The notes beneath the pieces are model-generated. The model saw nothing but the letters and a program-made list of their open reading frames with translations, had not been told where the DNA came from and did no database searches. The position numbers and the translations under genes were made by a program. Below, piece by piece: positions 10,346 through 21,890 of a stretch of 64,000 nucleotides of DNA. The DNA comes from Ricinus communis (lineage: Eukaryota; Streptophyta; Magnoliopsida; Malpighiales; Euphorbiaceae), in the NCBI RefSeq assembly GCF_019578655.1, contig NC_063257.1, positions 9,548,001-9,612,000 of the forward strand, read 5' to 3'. How positions within the stretch are numbered: the first letter of the stretch is position 1; each line of letters begins with the position of its first letter.

Positions 10346-11688
10346 AATTAAATGATCATTTCGTCTTTTTTATATAAAAAAAGTTTTATTATACGAATCA
10401 GTTGAACCTGAATGACAATCTTGTAAATTAATTTAACTTGCATAATTGTTTTATAGTGGCTTAGAGAGAAACAATTCATAAAAAAGTTAAATATAAAAGT
10501 TACCTTAATTGCATAAATCTTCAACCTAATTGTTTTCTTTTTTCCTTTTAGCCATAGAAGAAGCTCCATTAATTAAAAAAAAAAATGTGTTCATAAAATA
10601 TTGATTTCATGGTTTGTCAACTGATAGGGATATTTTTTATTTTTCCTGCTAAGCCAAGATAAATTTTCAAAATTAACAATTTACAAATGGCCATTAATAT
10701 ATATATATAAACGCGAAATGACATATTATTTCTGGTAGTAACTAGATCAAAGTGCTATTACTTTAAGAAAAGCTCCCATTGAAGGTTCACTATAGATCTC
10801 TAAATAAATGCAGAAATGGAAATAATTTTTGAAATGAAAGGGATTAATCAAGAATTTACTAAAAAAATACTATTCTCTTTTTTTTTTTTAATAAAAGTTA
10901 ATATCGATTATCATGTATATTTAATAATCATGCAAATCAAGTCGAAACTATAAGGATACGATCTTTCTCTTTTTTTTTAAAGACCGTACGTTGCGAATAT
11001 ATATAAAGACTTAAAAAAGCAAAAGCGCTAAACAAAGAGAAAACAAAAATAGAAATATGATTATTTAAGTTCATGATGCTTAATTTACAGTATTAATTAA
11101 ATATTCAGCTATTAGGAGCCTAGCCTTCCATTGGTTTTTGCTCCAGTGATGCTGTCCCTCAATAATATTTATCTGTAGTCATTGTAAGGTCACCATGGCC
11201 ATAAAATAAGGGACAAAAAATAGATTCAGAATTTCACTATTAATTCTCTCACCCAATTCATGTCAGTTTTGAAGAGTTGATTCAAGGAATGTGGAGTTGG
11301 TTTTATGTAAATCAATTGCCTATACACATTGCATATCCCACCAAAATGGATAAATGAAGAATGGGATACCCAATTCAAGGCCAACTCAAGGGAGAACCTT
11401 TTTTTACCATAGACATTTGAACAAAAATTGACTATAAATATGTAGTCATTTAATTAAGTGACAATATATATATATAATTCTTATTTATACTATATATATA
11501 CATCGCATTAAATATGAAAATAATATATATTTAAACTCGCCCAGTGAGTCAATGATCTGTAACAAAAATAGAACCATAAATATACTTCAGAGGGTTAGGT
11601 GTCTGAATTCAACAAAGACCCTTTCCTATATGACCACTTAACTCTTTTATACTTCTCAACCTACACAAATAATTTGAACTACCAAAAA

Positions 11689-14287
11689 ATGGCTGGAAAG
11701 GCAATCTCAGGACTTCCCTTCTTATGCATTTCTATTCTTGCCCTTTTATCCCCATGCAGTTGCTATCCCCTGGAAAATGGTGGCGATACCAAAGGGATGT
11801 TTGTGTTCGGTAGCTCTCTGGTCGACAATGGCAACAATAACTTCTTACCAAACTCGTTGGCCAAAGCCAATTATCTGCCTTACGGAATAGATTTCCCTTA
11901 TGGCCCTTCTGGTAGGTTTACAAATGGGAAAAATATGATTGACCTTCTCTGTGAAAAGCTTGGTCTTCCTTTCGTCCCAGCTTTTGCTGACCCTTCAACC
12001 AGAGGAAGCAAAATCATCCATGGTGTTAACTATGCTTCTGGTGCTTCTGGGATACTGGATGACACTGGTTCACTGGCAGTAAGATATAGATTATTATCCT
12101 TTTATTTTATCTTTTTCCTTCTTCTGTTTTTAAAATGAGGTTGATGCAACTATAAGATTATTCTTTTGTGACTGGAAGATTGTAGATTCACTTCCATGAT
12201 GAAAGTATCGAGATAGTAGATCCTTGCATGGAGAATATACCCTTTTCATTATTTTATCTTAAATCACCACATGATTCTTTCTTTCCTTTTTCCTTTTTTT
12301 CTTAATTAATGGTTCTGATTTGTAATGGAAACAGGGAGAGGTGATAAGCCTGAATCAGCAAATAAAAAACTTTGAGGAGGTTACATTGCCAGAACTAGAA
12401 GGTGAAGTGGGCAAAAGAAGTGGAGAATTACTGAAAAATTACTTGTTTGTAGTGGGAACTGGAGGGAATGATTACTCACTCAACTACTTCTTGAACCCAT
12501 CCAATGCAAATGTCAGTCTTGAACTCTTCACTGCCAATCTTACAAACTCACTGTCAGGCCAACTTGAGGTGCACTTATTTTCTCTGTCTCTCCAAGACAA
12601 TGCACTAATTCTTTTTCTCTGACTTATTATGTCTGTTCAATCTAAACTCTATTTACAGCTTCATTACTTCTTCCTGTTGGTCTTATTATGTTCAACACCA
12701 TTTTTATTTCAGAAGATTCTTTTGTTTTGAGTTATTTATCTTTTAGTCCCCTTTGACTAAGATTTCAAGTGTGAGTATGGAAAATTTATAAGAGAAAAGA
12801 AAAAAGAAAAATCTAATAATAATTATAGCTAATAATATAGATACACAATAAAGATAATTCTTGTCAATTGTATAAACTTCTCACCATGTTTGTTCAATTT
12901 CATTATGATTACTATCATTAAATGTTTTAGGTGAATTAAGAGTGTCTCCTTTCATGAATAATTGGCTAAGGACCCTACAACACTTAAATAGATCATAAGA
13001 TGTCACTCTCAGCTGAGATTGAGATGAGGGAACAGCAATAGTCTTCCCACATGTGTACTAATTCAATAAATTCACCTGAAGCTATTTAATTTTCTAGATA
13101 GATATACAGAGATTTCATAAATGTAGAGATTGTTACAGAAAAGTATTCCAACATGTTTAATGAAAGTAATGTCTGGTGCAGAAATTGTACAAATTAGGGG
13201 GTCGGAAATTTGTGTTAATGTCAGTGAATCCAATTGGATGCTACCCAGTGGCGAAGCCCAACAGACCAACTCATAATGGCTGCATTCAGGCTCTCAACAG
13301 AGCTGCTCACCTCTTCAATGCTCACTTAAAGTCTTTGGTGGTTTCTGTCAAGCCACTGATGCCTGCTTCTGATTTTGTCTTTGTCAACTCTTATAAGATC
13401 ATTAGAGACCTCATCAGGAACCCAGTATCTAAAGGTAAAGTTGAACTGAACCCTGTAAACATTGGATAAAGGGTCAAAAATGTCCCTGGATTTGTAGCTC
13501 ATGATCAAATAAAATTTAATTTAAAAATTTTAATAAAGAGATTTAGAACTTCTATTTAAAGGCCAAATAGATCCATACTTTGAAAAAAATATTATCTATC
13601 ATACTTCTTATTTAAATTAATTAAATAAAATATTAATTGTTAATATTGAAAACTAAAATTTTTTATTTTTATATGTTAGAAAGCAAAGTTTTTATTTTAT
13701 TGAAAAAATCAAAATTAACAATTATTGCTTCTGTTTCACTACCATCCTCAACTTTTTTAAACCATCATTAACACCATTACCATCAGTTTTAGTCAAAATT
13801 TAAATATATTTGACCTTCAAATAGAAGTTACGCTCTGTTTACTAAAATAGATGGAATTGGACTTATTTAGCCGTGAGGTACAAATTCAAAGGGGTAATTG
13901 ATCATTTTTCCGTAAACATTTTGCAGACTGTCTTCTCAACTGTACAATTAACATATTTTAGAAACTGTTTTCCCTTGCATTAGGACTATTATTGTTTTTA
14001 TTATCATATTAATGATGATTAATAATGTTTGTGTTTATTTATTTTGTGTAACAGGATTTAAAGATGCAAGCAATGCCTGCTGTGAAGTAGCATCCATAAG
14101 TGAAGGTGGGAATGGTAGCTTGTGCAAGAAAGATGGGAGGGCCTGTGAAGACAGGAATGGCCATGTATTCTTTGATGGGCTGCACCCAACTGAAGCAGTC
14201 AATGTTCTGATTGCAACTAAGGCTTTTGACTCTAATCTCAAAACTGAAGCTTATCCAATCAACATTAAACAACTAGCCATGCATTAG
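11689..14287 (+). CDS. GDSL-type esterase/lipase, four exons, 369 aa
   Basis: Exons 11689-12078, 12335-12568, 13182-13434 and 14055-14287 join in frame at GT/AG borders. The start is the ATG before AGKAISGLP; an upstream in-frame ATG at 11599 would place a non-signal leader before the hydrophobic segment. Residues 8-25 are a secretion signal. Block I is FVFGSSLVDNGNNN (residues 38-51), with catalytic serine S43; the usual Asp of GDSL is Ser here. Block III is GTGGND (N175) and block V is DGLHP (D333, H336), completing the Ser-Asp-His triad. Family members are secreted hydrolases of acyl esters, including cutin and wax lipids; the substrate cannot be told from the sequence. Length is normal for the family. 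Confidence 0.9.
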
Positions 14288-14919
14288 ATGGGCTAGTTGC
14301 TTAATTCTCCCTAGTCATTTGGTTGGTTCAGCAACAAAAGTTTTAATGATATACCAAAAGCCTTTATATATCAATATGTACCTTATGTATAAAAGTATGA
14401 ACTTTAACCTGAGGAAGATGCATATTTCAATTTAAGTTGTCTCAAATTTGAATTTCTCTCCCTTCGTTTATAATAAGAAAAAAAGAAAAAAAAAAAAAAA
14501 GAAATATTGCAACTTGCTTGATTACAATTCAATTACAAATGTTTCTACTTCTAGATCGCAATTATTATATTCGAAAATACAACAAAAATGGCTGTGTGTG
14601 TCTTTTGAATTTAAGAATGATGGGTAGAAATGCACCAATTGCAATGTGCTTCTGTCAAACCTCAAAATTAACAAATAAGATTTAAGGGAAGTTATCTAAT
14701 TTATAATCTTGACTCATACTTGTGGTTTCATTACACCAACAGAAAAGTTAGAATATTTAGAAGGCTTTTATGTATGATCACATAACTAAACAAAATTAGG
14801 CTTTTATGTATTTTCTTAAACTATAATTATCCGGTCTGTTCTCACAAAATAAAACCCGCTCACAATTAATGGCAGTACAAACTAATAAAGATTTCTTACA
14901 CTGCAATCAATGATGATCA
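14288..14919. other. 3' flank of the GDSL gene, no gene seen
   Basis: This stretch contains the presumed 3' UTR and an A-rich run at 14479-14505. GATCA at 14915-14919 is the left target-site duplication of the copia element that follows. Confidence 0.6.
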
Positions 14920-15674
14920 TGTTGGGTTTTTTTTTCTTTCTTTGTTTTTTTTTTGACCCATGAGGAAAGTCCAACCATTGAGCATATTAAAGTCTTATTT
15001 AGACTTTCTATTTTGGGAGCATATTATTATAAAAAAGTCTAGGGATAGGGTTTTTTTTTACCAAGACTTCATATATTAAAAGAAAAGAGAGAGGTGAAGA
15101 GAGGAGAATACACAGCAGCAGAAAAGTTTCGTTTTCCGTAGATTAAACCGTTGGATCGTCGTGATTTTTGGACAGCAGCTACACAGCATCTGGGCCAATA
15201 TTTTGGACGGTGGAGATCGGTTTTTGAGGTCCGGAGGTCGGGTTTCGTTGGTCTGGACAGTAGCTAATTTTCTGGTGATATATTTCTTATCTTGGCTCTA
15301 TTTTGATTCCATACACCTTGATGTGCTTACTTCTAAGGATATGATGATTTTTTATGCCTCTAGTATTATCTAGAGAAGACTTTGTATTGCTCCTTTGATG
15401 ATGATAGTGGATTTAAGCGGCCAAAATGGTCCCGTGGTTTTTCCCTAGTTTATAGGTTTTCCACGCTAAAATTTCGGTGTCTTTGTGTTGTTGTGTGCTT
15501 ACTGTTTTAGCTCAATATCTTGGTGCATAGCAGTGATATTGTGTGTGTTCTAATTGCATTAAGAACATCCTATTTGTTTGCATCCTCGGGGTTCATTCAA
15601 GTTGGGAAAGTTTAGACAAACAGAGATTAATTCCGCATTTATTTGTTTACCATTTGTGGCTGTTTTTCCCATCA
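14920..15674 (+). repeat. 5' LTR of the Tnt1-type element
   Basis: 755 bp, TG...CA ends. It carries 38 bp at 15498-15535 that the other LTR lacks, and two T-runs of different length. A TATATT run near 15261 and the surrounding AT-rich block could hold the promoter. Confidence 0.93.
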
Positions 15675-15677
15675 AAT

Positions 15678-15689
15678 TGGTATCAGAGC
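15678..15689 (+). other. Primer-binding site of the Tnt1-type element
   Basis: TGGTATCAGAGC, a perfect match to the plant initiator-tRNA-Met primer site, starts three bases after the 5' LTR. Confidence 0.92.
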
Positions 15690-15722
15690 CTGGTTCTTCT
15701 ATATTGGGTTAAACTTGTTTGA

Positions 15723-16592
15723 ATGATGGAAGCTAACACAAGTAGGATGATTAATTTGAATGGTTCTAATTATCATATTTGGAAAGGCAAGATGGAAGAC
15801 CTACTTTATGTGAAGGATTATTATTTGCCTGTGTTTAATACTGATAAACCTGAGAGTAAAACAGATGCAGAGTGGAATATTTTGTATAGACAGGTTTGTG
15901 GGTATATTTGTCAATGGGTTGATGATAATGTTTTGAACCATATCAGCGGAGAGACTCATGCTCGCACTTTGTGGAACAAGCTTGAACAGTTGTATGCTAG
16001 AAAGACCTAGGAAACAATAAATTGTTCTTAATAAAACAGGATGATGAGCTTGAAATACCATGATGGAACTCCACATCGCGATCATTTGAATTCTTTTCAG
16101 GGAATCATAAATCAACTTGCAGGAATGGGTATCAAGTTTGAAGATGAGATACAAGGCTTGTGGCTCCTGGGCACTTTACTGGGACTCATGGGAAACTTTT
16201 AGGACATCATTGTCCAACTCTGCAGCAGATGGTATTATCACCATGGAATTAGCTAAAGGCGGTGTTTTAAATGAAGAGATGAGAAGAAAGTCACAAGGTT
16301 CCTCTTCACATTCGATGTCTTAGTTCTGAAAGCGGGGGGAGAAGTCGGAGTAGAGGTCCAGGGTAACAAAGGGAAGCATCGGAAGTAAATCCAAAGGAAA
16401 GTTTACTTTGATTTTGAATGCTATCATTGTGGTAGAAAAGGGCACACAATCACAGTTCTGCAGGCAATTGAAAAGGAGAAGAAGAAGAGCGATTACAGTA
16501 ATCAAAAGAACCATAAGAAAGATGAGGATGGTAATGGCAATGCTGAAGTTAACATTACTACCGATGAGTTCCTTATTTGTTCTGATCTTGAT
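15723..16592 (+). pseudogene. copia Gag remnant
   Basis: The start codon at 15723 or 15726 opens a frame with the Tnt1-like N-terminus (LNGSNYHIWKGKMEDLL, then LYARKT) that stops at 16008-16010. Gag resumes in other phases: GIINQLAGMGIKFEDE near 16100, SLSNSAADGIITMELAKGG at 16200-16260, and a zinc knuckle CYHCGRKGH...C at about 16418-16460 whose last cysteine is out of phase. At least four frame disruptions are needed to read it through. Confidence 0.85.
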
Positions 16593-16916
16593 ATGATCAA
16601 TATTGCACATGATGATTCGAGCTGGGTTGTTGATAGTGGTGCTACATGTCATGTAACATCACAGAGGGATTTTTATTCATCTTATACTCCAGGTAACTTT
16701 GGTAATGTTAGGATGGGTAATAATGGACTATCAAAGATTGCAGGCATCGGAGATATTTGTTTGAAGTTTGACACTGGGATAGAGTTGGTTTTACATAATG
16801 TAAAACATGTTCCGGATATGAGACTTAATTTGATCTCTGCGGGCCTACTTGATGGCGATGGTTACAAAGTAACAACTTTGGTAATGGAATATGGAAACTC
16901 ACTTGTGGTTCTTTGA
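16593..16916 (+). pseudogene. copia aspartic protease fragment
   Basis: An open stretch contains WVVDSGATCHVT, with the active-site Asp codon at 16632-16634, followed by KIAGIGDICLKF and HVPDMRLNLIS, the standard order in Tnt1-type protease. The frame ends at 16916, where a frameshift leads into the pre-integrase region. Confidence 0.87.
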
Positions 16917-16989
16917 TCGTGGCTAGAGGTAAAAGATGCTCAAAGTTGTACATGACACATCCGAAGATCCTCAAGGATAGGGTTAATCT

Positions 16990-17870
16990 TTGTGGTGAAT
17001 CGACATGACTGATTTATGGCATAAGAGACTTGGTCACATGAGTGAAAAGGGATGTCTCTTTTGTTGAAGAGAAATGTGTTACCGGGTGTGCATGATATTC
17101 ATCTAAAGAAGTGTTCTCACTGTTTGGCGGTAAGCGAGCAGGGTTTCCTTTAAGAGCCATCCTCCTTCCAGGAAGGAGAGTATACTTGATCCGGTGCACT
17201 CGATGTTTGTGGTCCTATGAAGACTAGGACACTTGGTGGTTGCTCCTACATTGTCACATTCATTGATGATCACTCCGGAAAGGTATGGGTTTATACCTTG
17301 AAATCTAAAGATCAAGTATTTGAAGTGTTTAAGCAGTTTCATGCCTCGGTTGAGAGCGATCGGAAAGAAGCTTAAGTGTATTCGGACAGGATAATGGAGG
17401 TGAATACATTGGCCCATTTGATGCTTATTGTAGAGATCATGGTATTCGACATCAAAAGAGTCCTCCCAAGACACCACAGTTGAACGGATTAGCGAGCGGA
17501 TGAGCGAACTTTGATGGGCGTGTCGGATGTTTGTTGTCACATGTAGGGCTGCCAAGTTCATTCGGGGAGAAGCTTTGAATACGGTACATGTTATTAATCT
17601 AACTCCTTGTGTTCCTTTGTCTTTGATGTACCGGCGGGTTTGGAGTGGCAAAGATGTTTCTTACGGTCAACTTAAGGGTCTTTGGATGCAAAGCTTTTGT
17701 GCACATTCCTAAAGATGAAAGATCAAAGCTTGATGTGAAGTCAAAACCATGTATTTTCTTGGGTTATGGCCAAGATGAGTTTGGTTACAGATTATATGAT
17801 CCCTGTCCACAAGAAACTTATTCGGCCGAGATGTTGTGTTTGTTGAAGATCGGACCTTGAAAGATGTTGA
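16990..17870 (+). pseudogene. copia integrase remnant
   Basis: The pre-integrase zinc block (LWHKRLGHMSEKG, then CSHCLAGKQ in a shifted frame) is at 17010-17150. The integrase core includes TFIDDHSGKVWVYTLKSKDQ at 17255-17315, the second acidic block (DNGGEY-like, split by a frameshift) near 17390-17410 and PPKTPQLNG near 17463-17490. The 17645-17860 frame gives FGCKAFVHIPKDERSKLD and FLGYG blocks of the C-terminal region. Integrase would insert the cDNA; several frameshifts make it non-functional here. Confidence 0.83.
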
Positions 17871-18119
17871 GAAGAAAGAGACAGTTCCTCAACATAATGA
17901 TGATATTCTTGATTTGGATCCGGTGCCTCCTCGGCATGTAGAACCACCTCTTGACGATGATGTTCGGAATGATGAACAACATGATACCGATGATATTGAT
18001 GCTCCGGAGGTGGATGAAGAATTTCATTCGGAGATCGGTGCAGACGTGCCACCATTTGTCCCACTTAGGCGGTCTACAAGAGATCGTCATCCTTCCACTC
18101 GTTTTTCGGCCTAATGAGT

Positions 18120-19708
18120 ATGTCTTACTCAACGATGGGGGAGAGCCTGAGTGTTATGCAGAGGCCATGGAAGATGAGCACAAAAGGGAGTGGGTTGAAG
18201 CCATGCAAGATGAGATGAATTCCTTACATGAGAATAATACTTTTGAGTTGGTGAAGTTGCCTAAAGGCAAGAGAGCTTTGAAGAACAAGTGGGTCTACAA
18301 AGTGAAGATCAAGAGCACACCGCACAACCTAGGTACAAGGCTAGATTGGTGGTCAAAGGGTTCGGTCGGAGAAAGGGTATTGACTTTGATGAGATTTTCT
18401 CTCCGGTCGTGAAGATGGGATCTATTCGTGTTGTTCTTGGTTTGGCGGCCGACCTTGATCTTGAGGTTGAACGGATGGATGTCAAAACAGCTTTTCTTCA
18501 TGGGGACTTGGATAAAGAAATCTACATGGAGCAACTTTGAAGGTTTTCAGGTTAAGGGAAAAGAAGGCTATGTGTGTAGACTTGAAAAGAGTCTTTATGG
18601 GTTGAAGCGAAGCACCAAGAGCGGTGGTACAAGAAGTTTGAGTCAGTTATGGGGGAGCAAAATTATCGAAAGACTACTTTAGACCATTGTGTTTTCTTCC
18701 AGAGGTTTGGTGATGATGATTTCATCATTTTATTGTTATATGTTGATGACATGTTAATTGTTGGCAAGAATGCGGAAAGAATTACTCGGTGAAGATACAA
18801 TTGAGCAAGTCTTTTGCTATGAAAGACTTGGGGCCAGCAAAACATATTCTTGGCATTCGGATCACTCGAGATAGAGCTTTGAAAAAGCTACACATGTCAC
18901 AGGAGCAATACATCGAGAAGTTGCTTGTGATTCAACATGGATAAAGCTAAAGAGGTTAGTTCTCCTCTTACTACTAACTTCGAGTTGACAGGATAAAGAT
19001 TGTCCATCTTCTGAGAAGAAGATTGAAGAGATGGATAGAGTCCCTTATGCCTCAACTGTAGGGAGCTTGATGTATGCTATGGTGTGCACACGACCTGATA
19101 TTGCTCATGCAGTAGGTGTTGTTAGTCGTTTTCTGTCAAATCCAGGTAAGAAGCATTGGGAAGCAGTGAAGTGGATTCTCAGATATCTACGTGGTACTTC
19201 CAAATTAGGTATAACATTTGGAAATGGAAAGCCGATACTTGTTGGTTATACTGATTCTGATATGGCAGGAAATAAGGACAACGTGAAATCCACTTCTGGA
19301 TATTTGATGACTTTTGCAGGGGGAGCTGTGTCATGGCAATAGAGACTGCAAAAGTGTGTGGTTTTATCCACCACCGAGGCTGAGTATATGGCTGCAACAG
19401 AAGCGTGTAAGGAGCTATTATGGCTCAAAAGATTTATGCAAGAGATTGGCTTTGTGCAACAGCGCTACGTGGTTCTTTGTGATAATCAAAGTACTATTCA
19501 CCTTGCTAAAAATTCTATGTTTCACAAACGAACCAAGCATATTGATGTGAGGTATCATTGGATTAGAGATGCACTTGAAGATAAACTATTTGAACTTGAT
19601 AAAGTTCATACTGATGATAATGGTGCCGATATGTTGACAAAGGTTCTAGCAAGGGAAAAGTTGAAGGTATGTTGCTCCATCGCCGGTATGGCGAACTCTT
19701 CCTCATAA
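18120..19708 (+). pseudogene. copia reverse transcriptase and RNase H remnant
   Basis: Reverse transcriptase motifs appear in sequence: WVEAMQDEMNSL and NKWVYKVK near 18190-18305, KGIDFDEIFSPVVKM and MDVKTAFLHGDL at 18375-18510, and the catalytic YVDDM box at 18739-18753. RNase H follows from 19031 (GSLMYAMVCTRPDIAHAVG, GYTDSDMAGNKD), with one stop at 19340-19342, then STTEAEYMAA and DNQST and a terminal HTDDNGADMLTK block ending at 19708. There are at least four frame breaks. Confidence 0.88.
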
Positions 19709-19711
19709 GTC

Positions 19712-19726
19712 AAAAAGGGGGAGATT
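19712..19726 (+). other. Polypurine tract of the Tnt1-type element
   Basis: AAAAAGGGGGAGATT lies directly before the 3' LTR and is the expected primer for plus-strand synthesis. Confidence 0.85.
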
Positions 19727-20442
19727 TGTTGGGTTTTTTTTTTCTTTCTTTGTTTTTTTTGACCCATGAGGAAAGCCCAACCATTGAGCATATTAAAGTC
19801 TTATTTAGACTTTCTATTTTGGGAGCATATTATTATAAAAACGTCTAGGGCTAGGGGTTTTTTTTACCAAGACTTCATATATTAAAAGAAAAGAGAGAGG
19901 TGAAGAGAGGAGAATACACAGCAGCAGAAAAGTTTCGTTTCCCGTAGATTGAACCGTTGGATCGTCGTGATTTTTGGACAGCAGCTACACAGCATCTGGG
20001 CCAATATTTTGGACGGTGGAGATCGGTTTTTGAGGTCCGGAGATCGGGTTTCGTTGGTCTGGACAGTAGCTAATTTTCTGGTGATATATTTCTTATCTTG
20101 GCTCTATTTTGATTCCATACACCTTGATGTGCTTACTTCTAAGAATATGATGATTTTTTATGCCTCTAGTATTATCTAGAGAAGACTTTGTATTGCTCCT
20201 TTGATGATGATAGTGGATTTAAGCGGCCAAAATGGTCCCGTGGTTTTTCCCTAGTTTATAGGTTTTCCACGCTAAAATTTCGGTGTCTTTGTGTTGTTGT
20301 GTGATATTGTGTGTGTTCTAATTGTATTAAGAACATCCTATTTATTTGCATCCTCGGGGTTCATTCAAGTTGGGAAAGTTTAGACAAACATAGATTAATT
20401 CCGCATTTATTTGTTTACCGTTTGTGGCTGTTTTTCCCATCA
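19727..20442 (+). repeat. 3' LTR of the Tnt1-type element
   Basis: 716 bp, matching the 5' LTR except for about a dozen substitutions, small T-run differences and a 38-bp deletion at the junction near 20303/20304. A short GTG flanks the missing segment, which fits a slippage-type deletion. Confidence 0.93.
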
Positions 20443-20447
20443 GATCA

Positions 20448-20823
20448 AACATGCTTTAGAACTTGCAGCTTCAAAACTTTAAAGATCAAAGTATTGTTGA
20501 TAATAACTTTCAGCTTCAGAACTTGAGTTCTGTATAGAGAATTTTAAAGATGCTTCAGCATTGGAAGTCATTGATAGATGCATCAGATATGGTGGAGGAA
20601 GATGGAAGGGAGCTTTTGAAGGGTCTGGAATGATATCACCTTCATGATAACTGTTGTCCGATTTGCATGTTGCAACCTGTTATACCAGCTACAAGTGATT
20701 CTGTCTCAATATTAGAGTAAATCACACAGCAAATTCTCCCTCTACCGACTACCGTTATCATGGTTGCATTGCACTCCCAAAAAGGTCACCAACCATAGCC
20801 ACCCCATATTCCTCATTGATCGT
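20448..20823. other. Right flank of the Tnt1-type element, origin unclear
   Basis: The base composition is less AT-rich than the surroundings, and the segment runs straight into the LHCA3-like fragment. It might include an intron or 5' part of that pseudogene, but no protein similarity was recognised here. Confidence 0.4.
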
Positions 20824-21025
20824 GAGATAGTCAATGGTGAATTTTTTGCCATGTTAGGAGCTGCAGGTGCCATCTTGCACCAGAAATTCTTGGCAATAGC
20901 ATGCCAGGCCTGATTTCCAAACCTGGAGTCATCCCGCCAGCATGCACATGCATACAAACTACTGGACACTCGTCAATTCTGCAGAGCACAGGAGATCCGA
21001 AGATGGGGCAAAACTAGGGTATGGT
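20824..21025 (+). pseudogene. Photosystem I light-harvesting protein pseudogene (LHCA3-like fragment)
   Basis: Plus-strand translation with small frame jumps gives, in order, EIVNGEFFAMLGAAGAI, then (after a 2-base insertion) the nucleotides of the APEILG block, a GLI block, GVIPPA, a TYNYW-like block and AEHRR near 20982-20996. These are collinear with the LHCA3 chlorophyll a/b-binding protein of photosystem I (established family: E-x-NGR-x-AMLG helix motif; IPPAGTYNYWAD is distinctive of LHCA3). The chlorophyll-binding Arg of NGRFAM is lost (Glu here) and the stretch between the TYNYW block and AEHRR is missing. The opposite strand has a 76-codon open frame, which is only a shadow of this relic. 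Confidence 0.7.
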
Positions 21026-21149
21026 GCTCTCTATTGTGACTTTTACTTTCTTTTATTTGCTTAATTCTTATCTATTAAATTATATAAATGGAGATAACTT
21101 GCGACCTGATTAACACTATATGTTTTATTTTCATTTTCCGAAGATGTTA

Positions 21150-21890
21150 TTAGTTGTAAAAAAATAAATTATATTAAAAAAATAATTATTTTTTGATGAA
21201 ATTTAATATTTTATAGAAAAATTTGATAAATATATGAAAAATATTAAATTTTTACGTAATCGCGAAACATAATGCTAAGTACAAAAAATGACAATTTGCT
21301 TTATATTTCTTTGCAAGTTAAACTATTTTTTTAAGTATTATTAGTTGCTAAAAAAATGATATTATGAAAAAATTATTACTTTTGTAAAATTTAATGATTT
21401 ATGAAAAAACTAATAAATTTATGAAAAGTACTAATTTTTTTTATAATCACGAAATATGTTGCTAAATTATGAAAAATGATAATTCTTTTCGTATTTTTTT
21501 ATAAATTATACTAATTTTTGTAGTGTTATTAATTTTGAAAAAATGAATGACATTAAAATAAAAACTAATGATTATTTTTACTAAATGTAATGATTTATGA
21601 AAAAATTAAAAAATCTAATATTAAATTTTTTATAATCGTAAAATATATTATTAAAATTATGAAAAATGAAAATCCTCTTCATATTTATTCAGAGATTACA
21701 CTAATTTTTCGTAAGTGAAACTAGTTACGAAAAAATGAATGATATTACAAAAAAACGACAACTTTTGTGAAATTTATAAAAAATATTAAATTTTTTTTAT
21801 AAACACGAAATTTACTGCTAAATTATGAAAAATGACAATTATATCTTCATATTTTTTATAAATTAAACTAATTTTTCATATATTTTAAAT
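21150..21890. repeat. Four diverged ~190-bp tandem repeats
   Basis: Units start near 21150, 21341, 21529 and 21722. Each begins with a TTAGTTG(C)-like motif followed by AAAAAATGA, then a TTTATGAAAAA block, an ATAATCACGAAAT-like block and GCTAAATTATGAAAAATGA, and ends with TATAAATTA(A)ACTAATTTTT. The order is conserved in all four, though they differ widely in sequence. This is an old satellite-like array of at least four units. Confidence 0.7.

Larger units (their letters stand above)
8050..11688. other. AT-rich intergenic region before the GDSL gene
   Basis: No coding region was found. It holds a pair of inverted MITE-like repeats (listed separately), TA runs near 10050-10072 and 10700-10708, and the presumed promoter of the GDSL gene in the last few hundred bases. 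A TATA-like CCTATATGAC at 11625-11634 would give a short leader, but this is weak. Confidence 0.6.
14920..20442 (+). mobile_element. Ty1/copia retrotransposon of Tnt1 (Tork) type, complete borders, broken coding
   Basis: Direct LTRs at 14920-15674 and 19727-20442 (TGTTGGG...CCCATCA) bound 4.05 kb of internal sequence. GATCA occurs at both sides (14915-14919, 20443-20447), a perfect 5-bp target duplication. A perfect initiator-tRNA-Met primer site and a polypurine tract lie next to the LTRs. The domain order Gag, protease, integrase, reverse transcriptase, RNase H is that of copia, and the sequence resembles Tnt1. All domains are present but split by stops and frameshifts. LTR divergence is about a dozen substitutions by eye, so the insertion is fairly recent. 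Confidence 0.95.

Noticed and set aside
20742..20969. 76-codon minus-strand open frame with Trp and Cys
   Set aside because: It starts at a GTG after an in-frame stop and is antisense to the LHCA3-like pseudogene on the plus strand.
21150..21890. CRISPR array
   Set aside because: The units are long, diverged and contiguous without unique spacers, and this is a plant nuclear genome.
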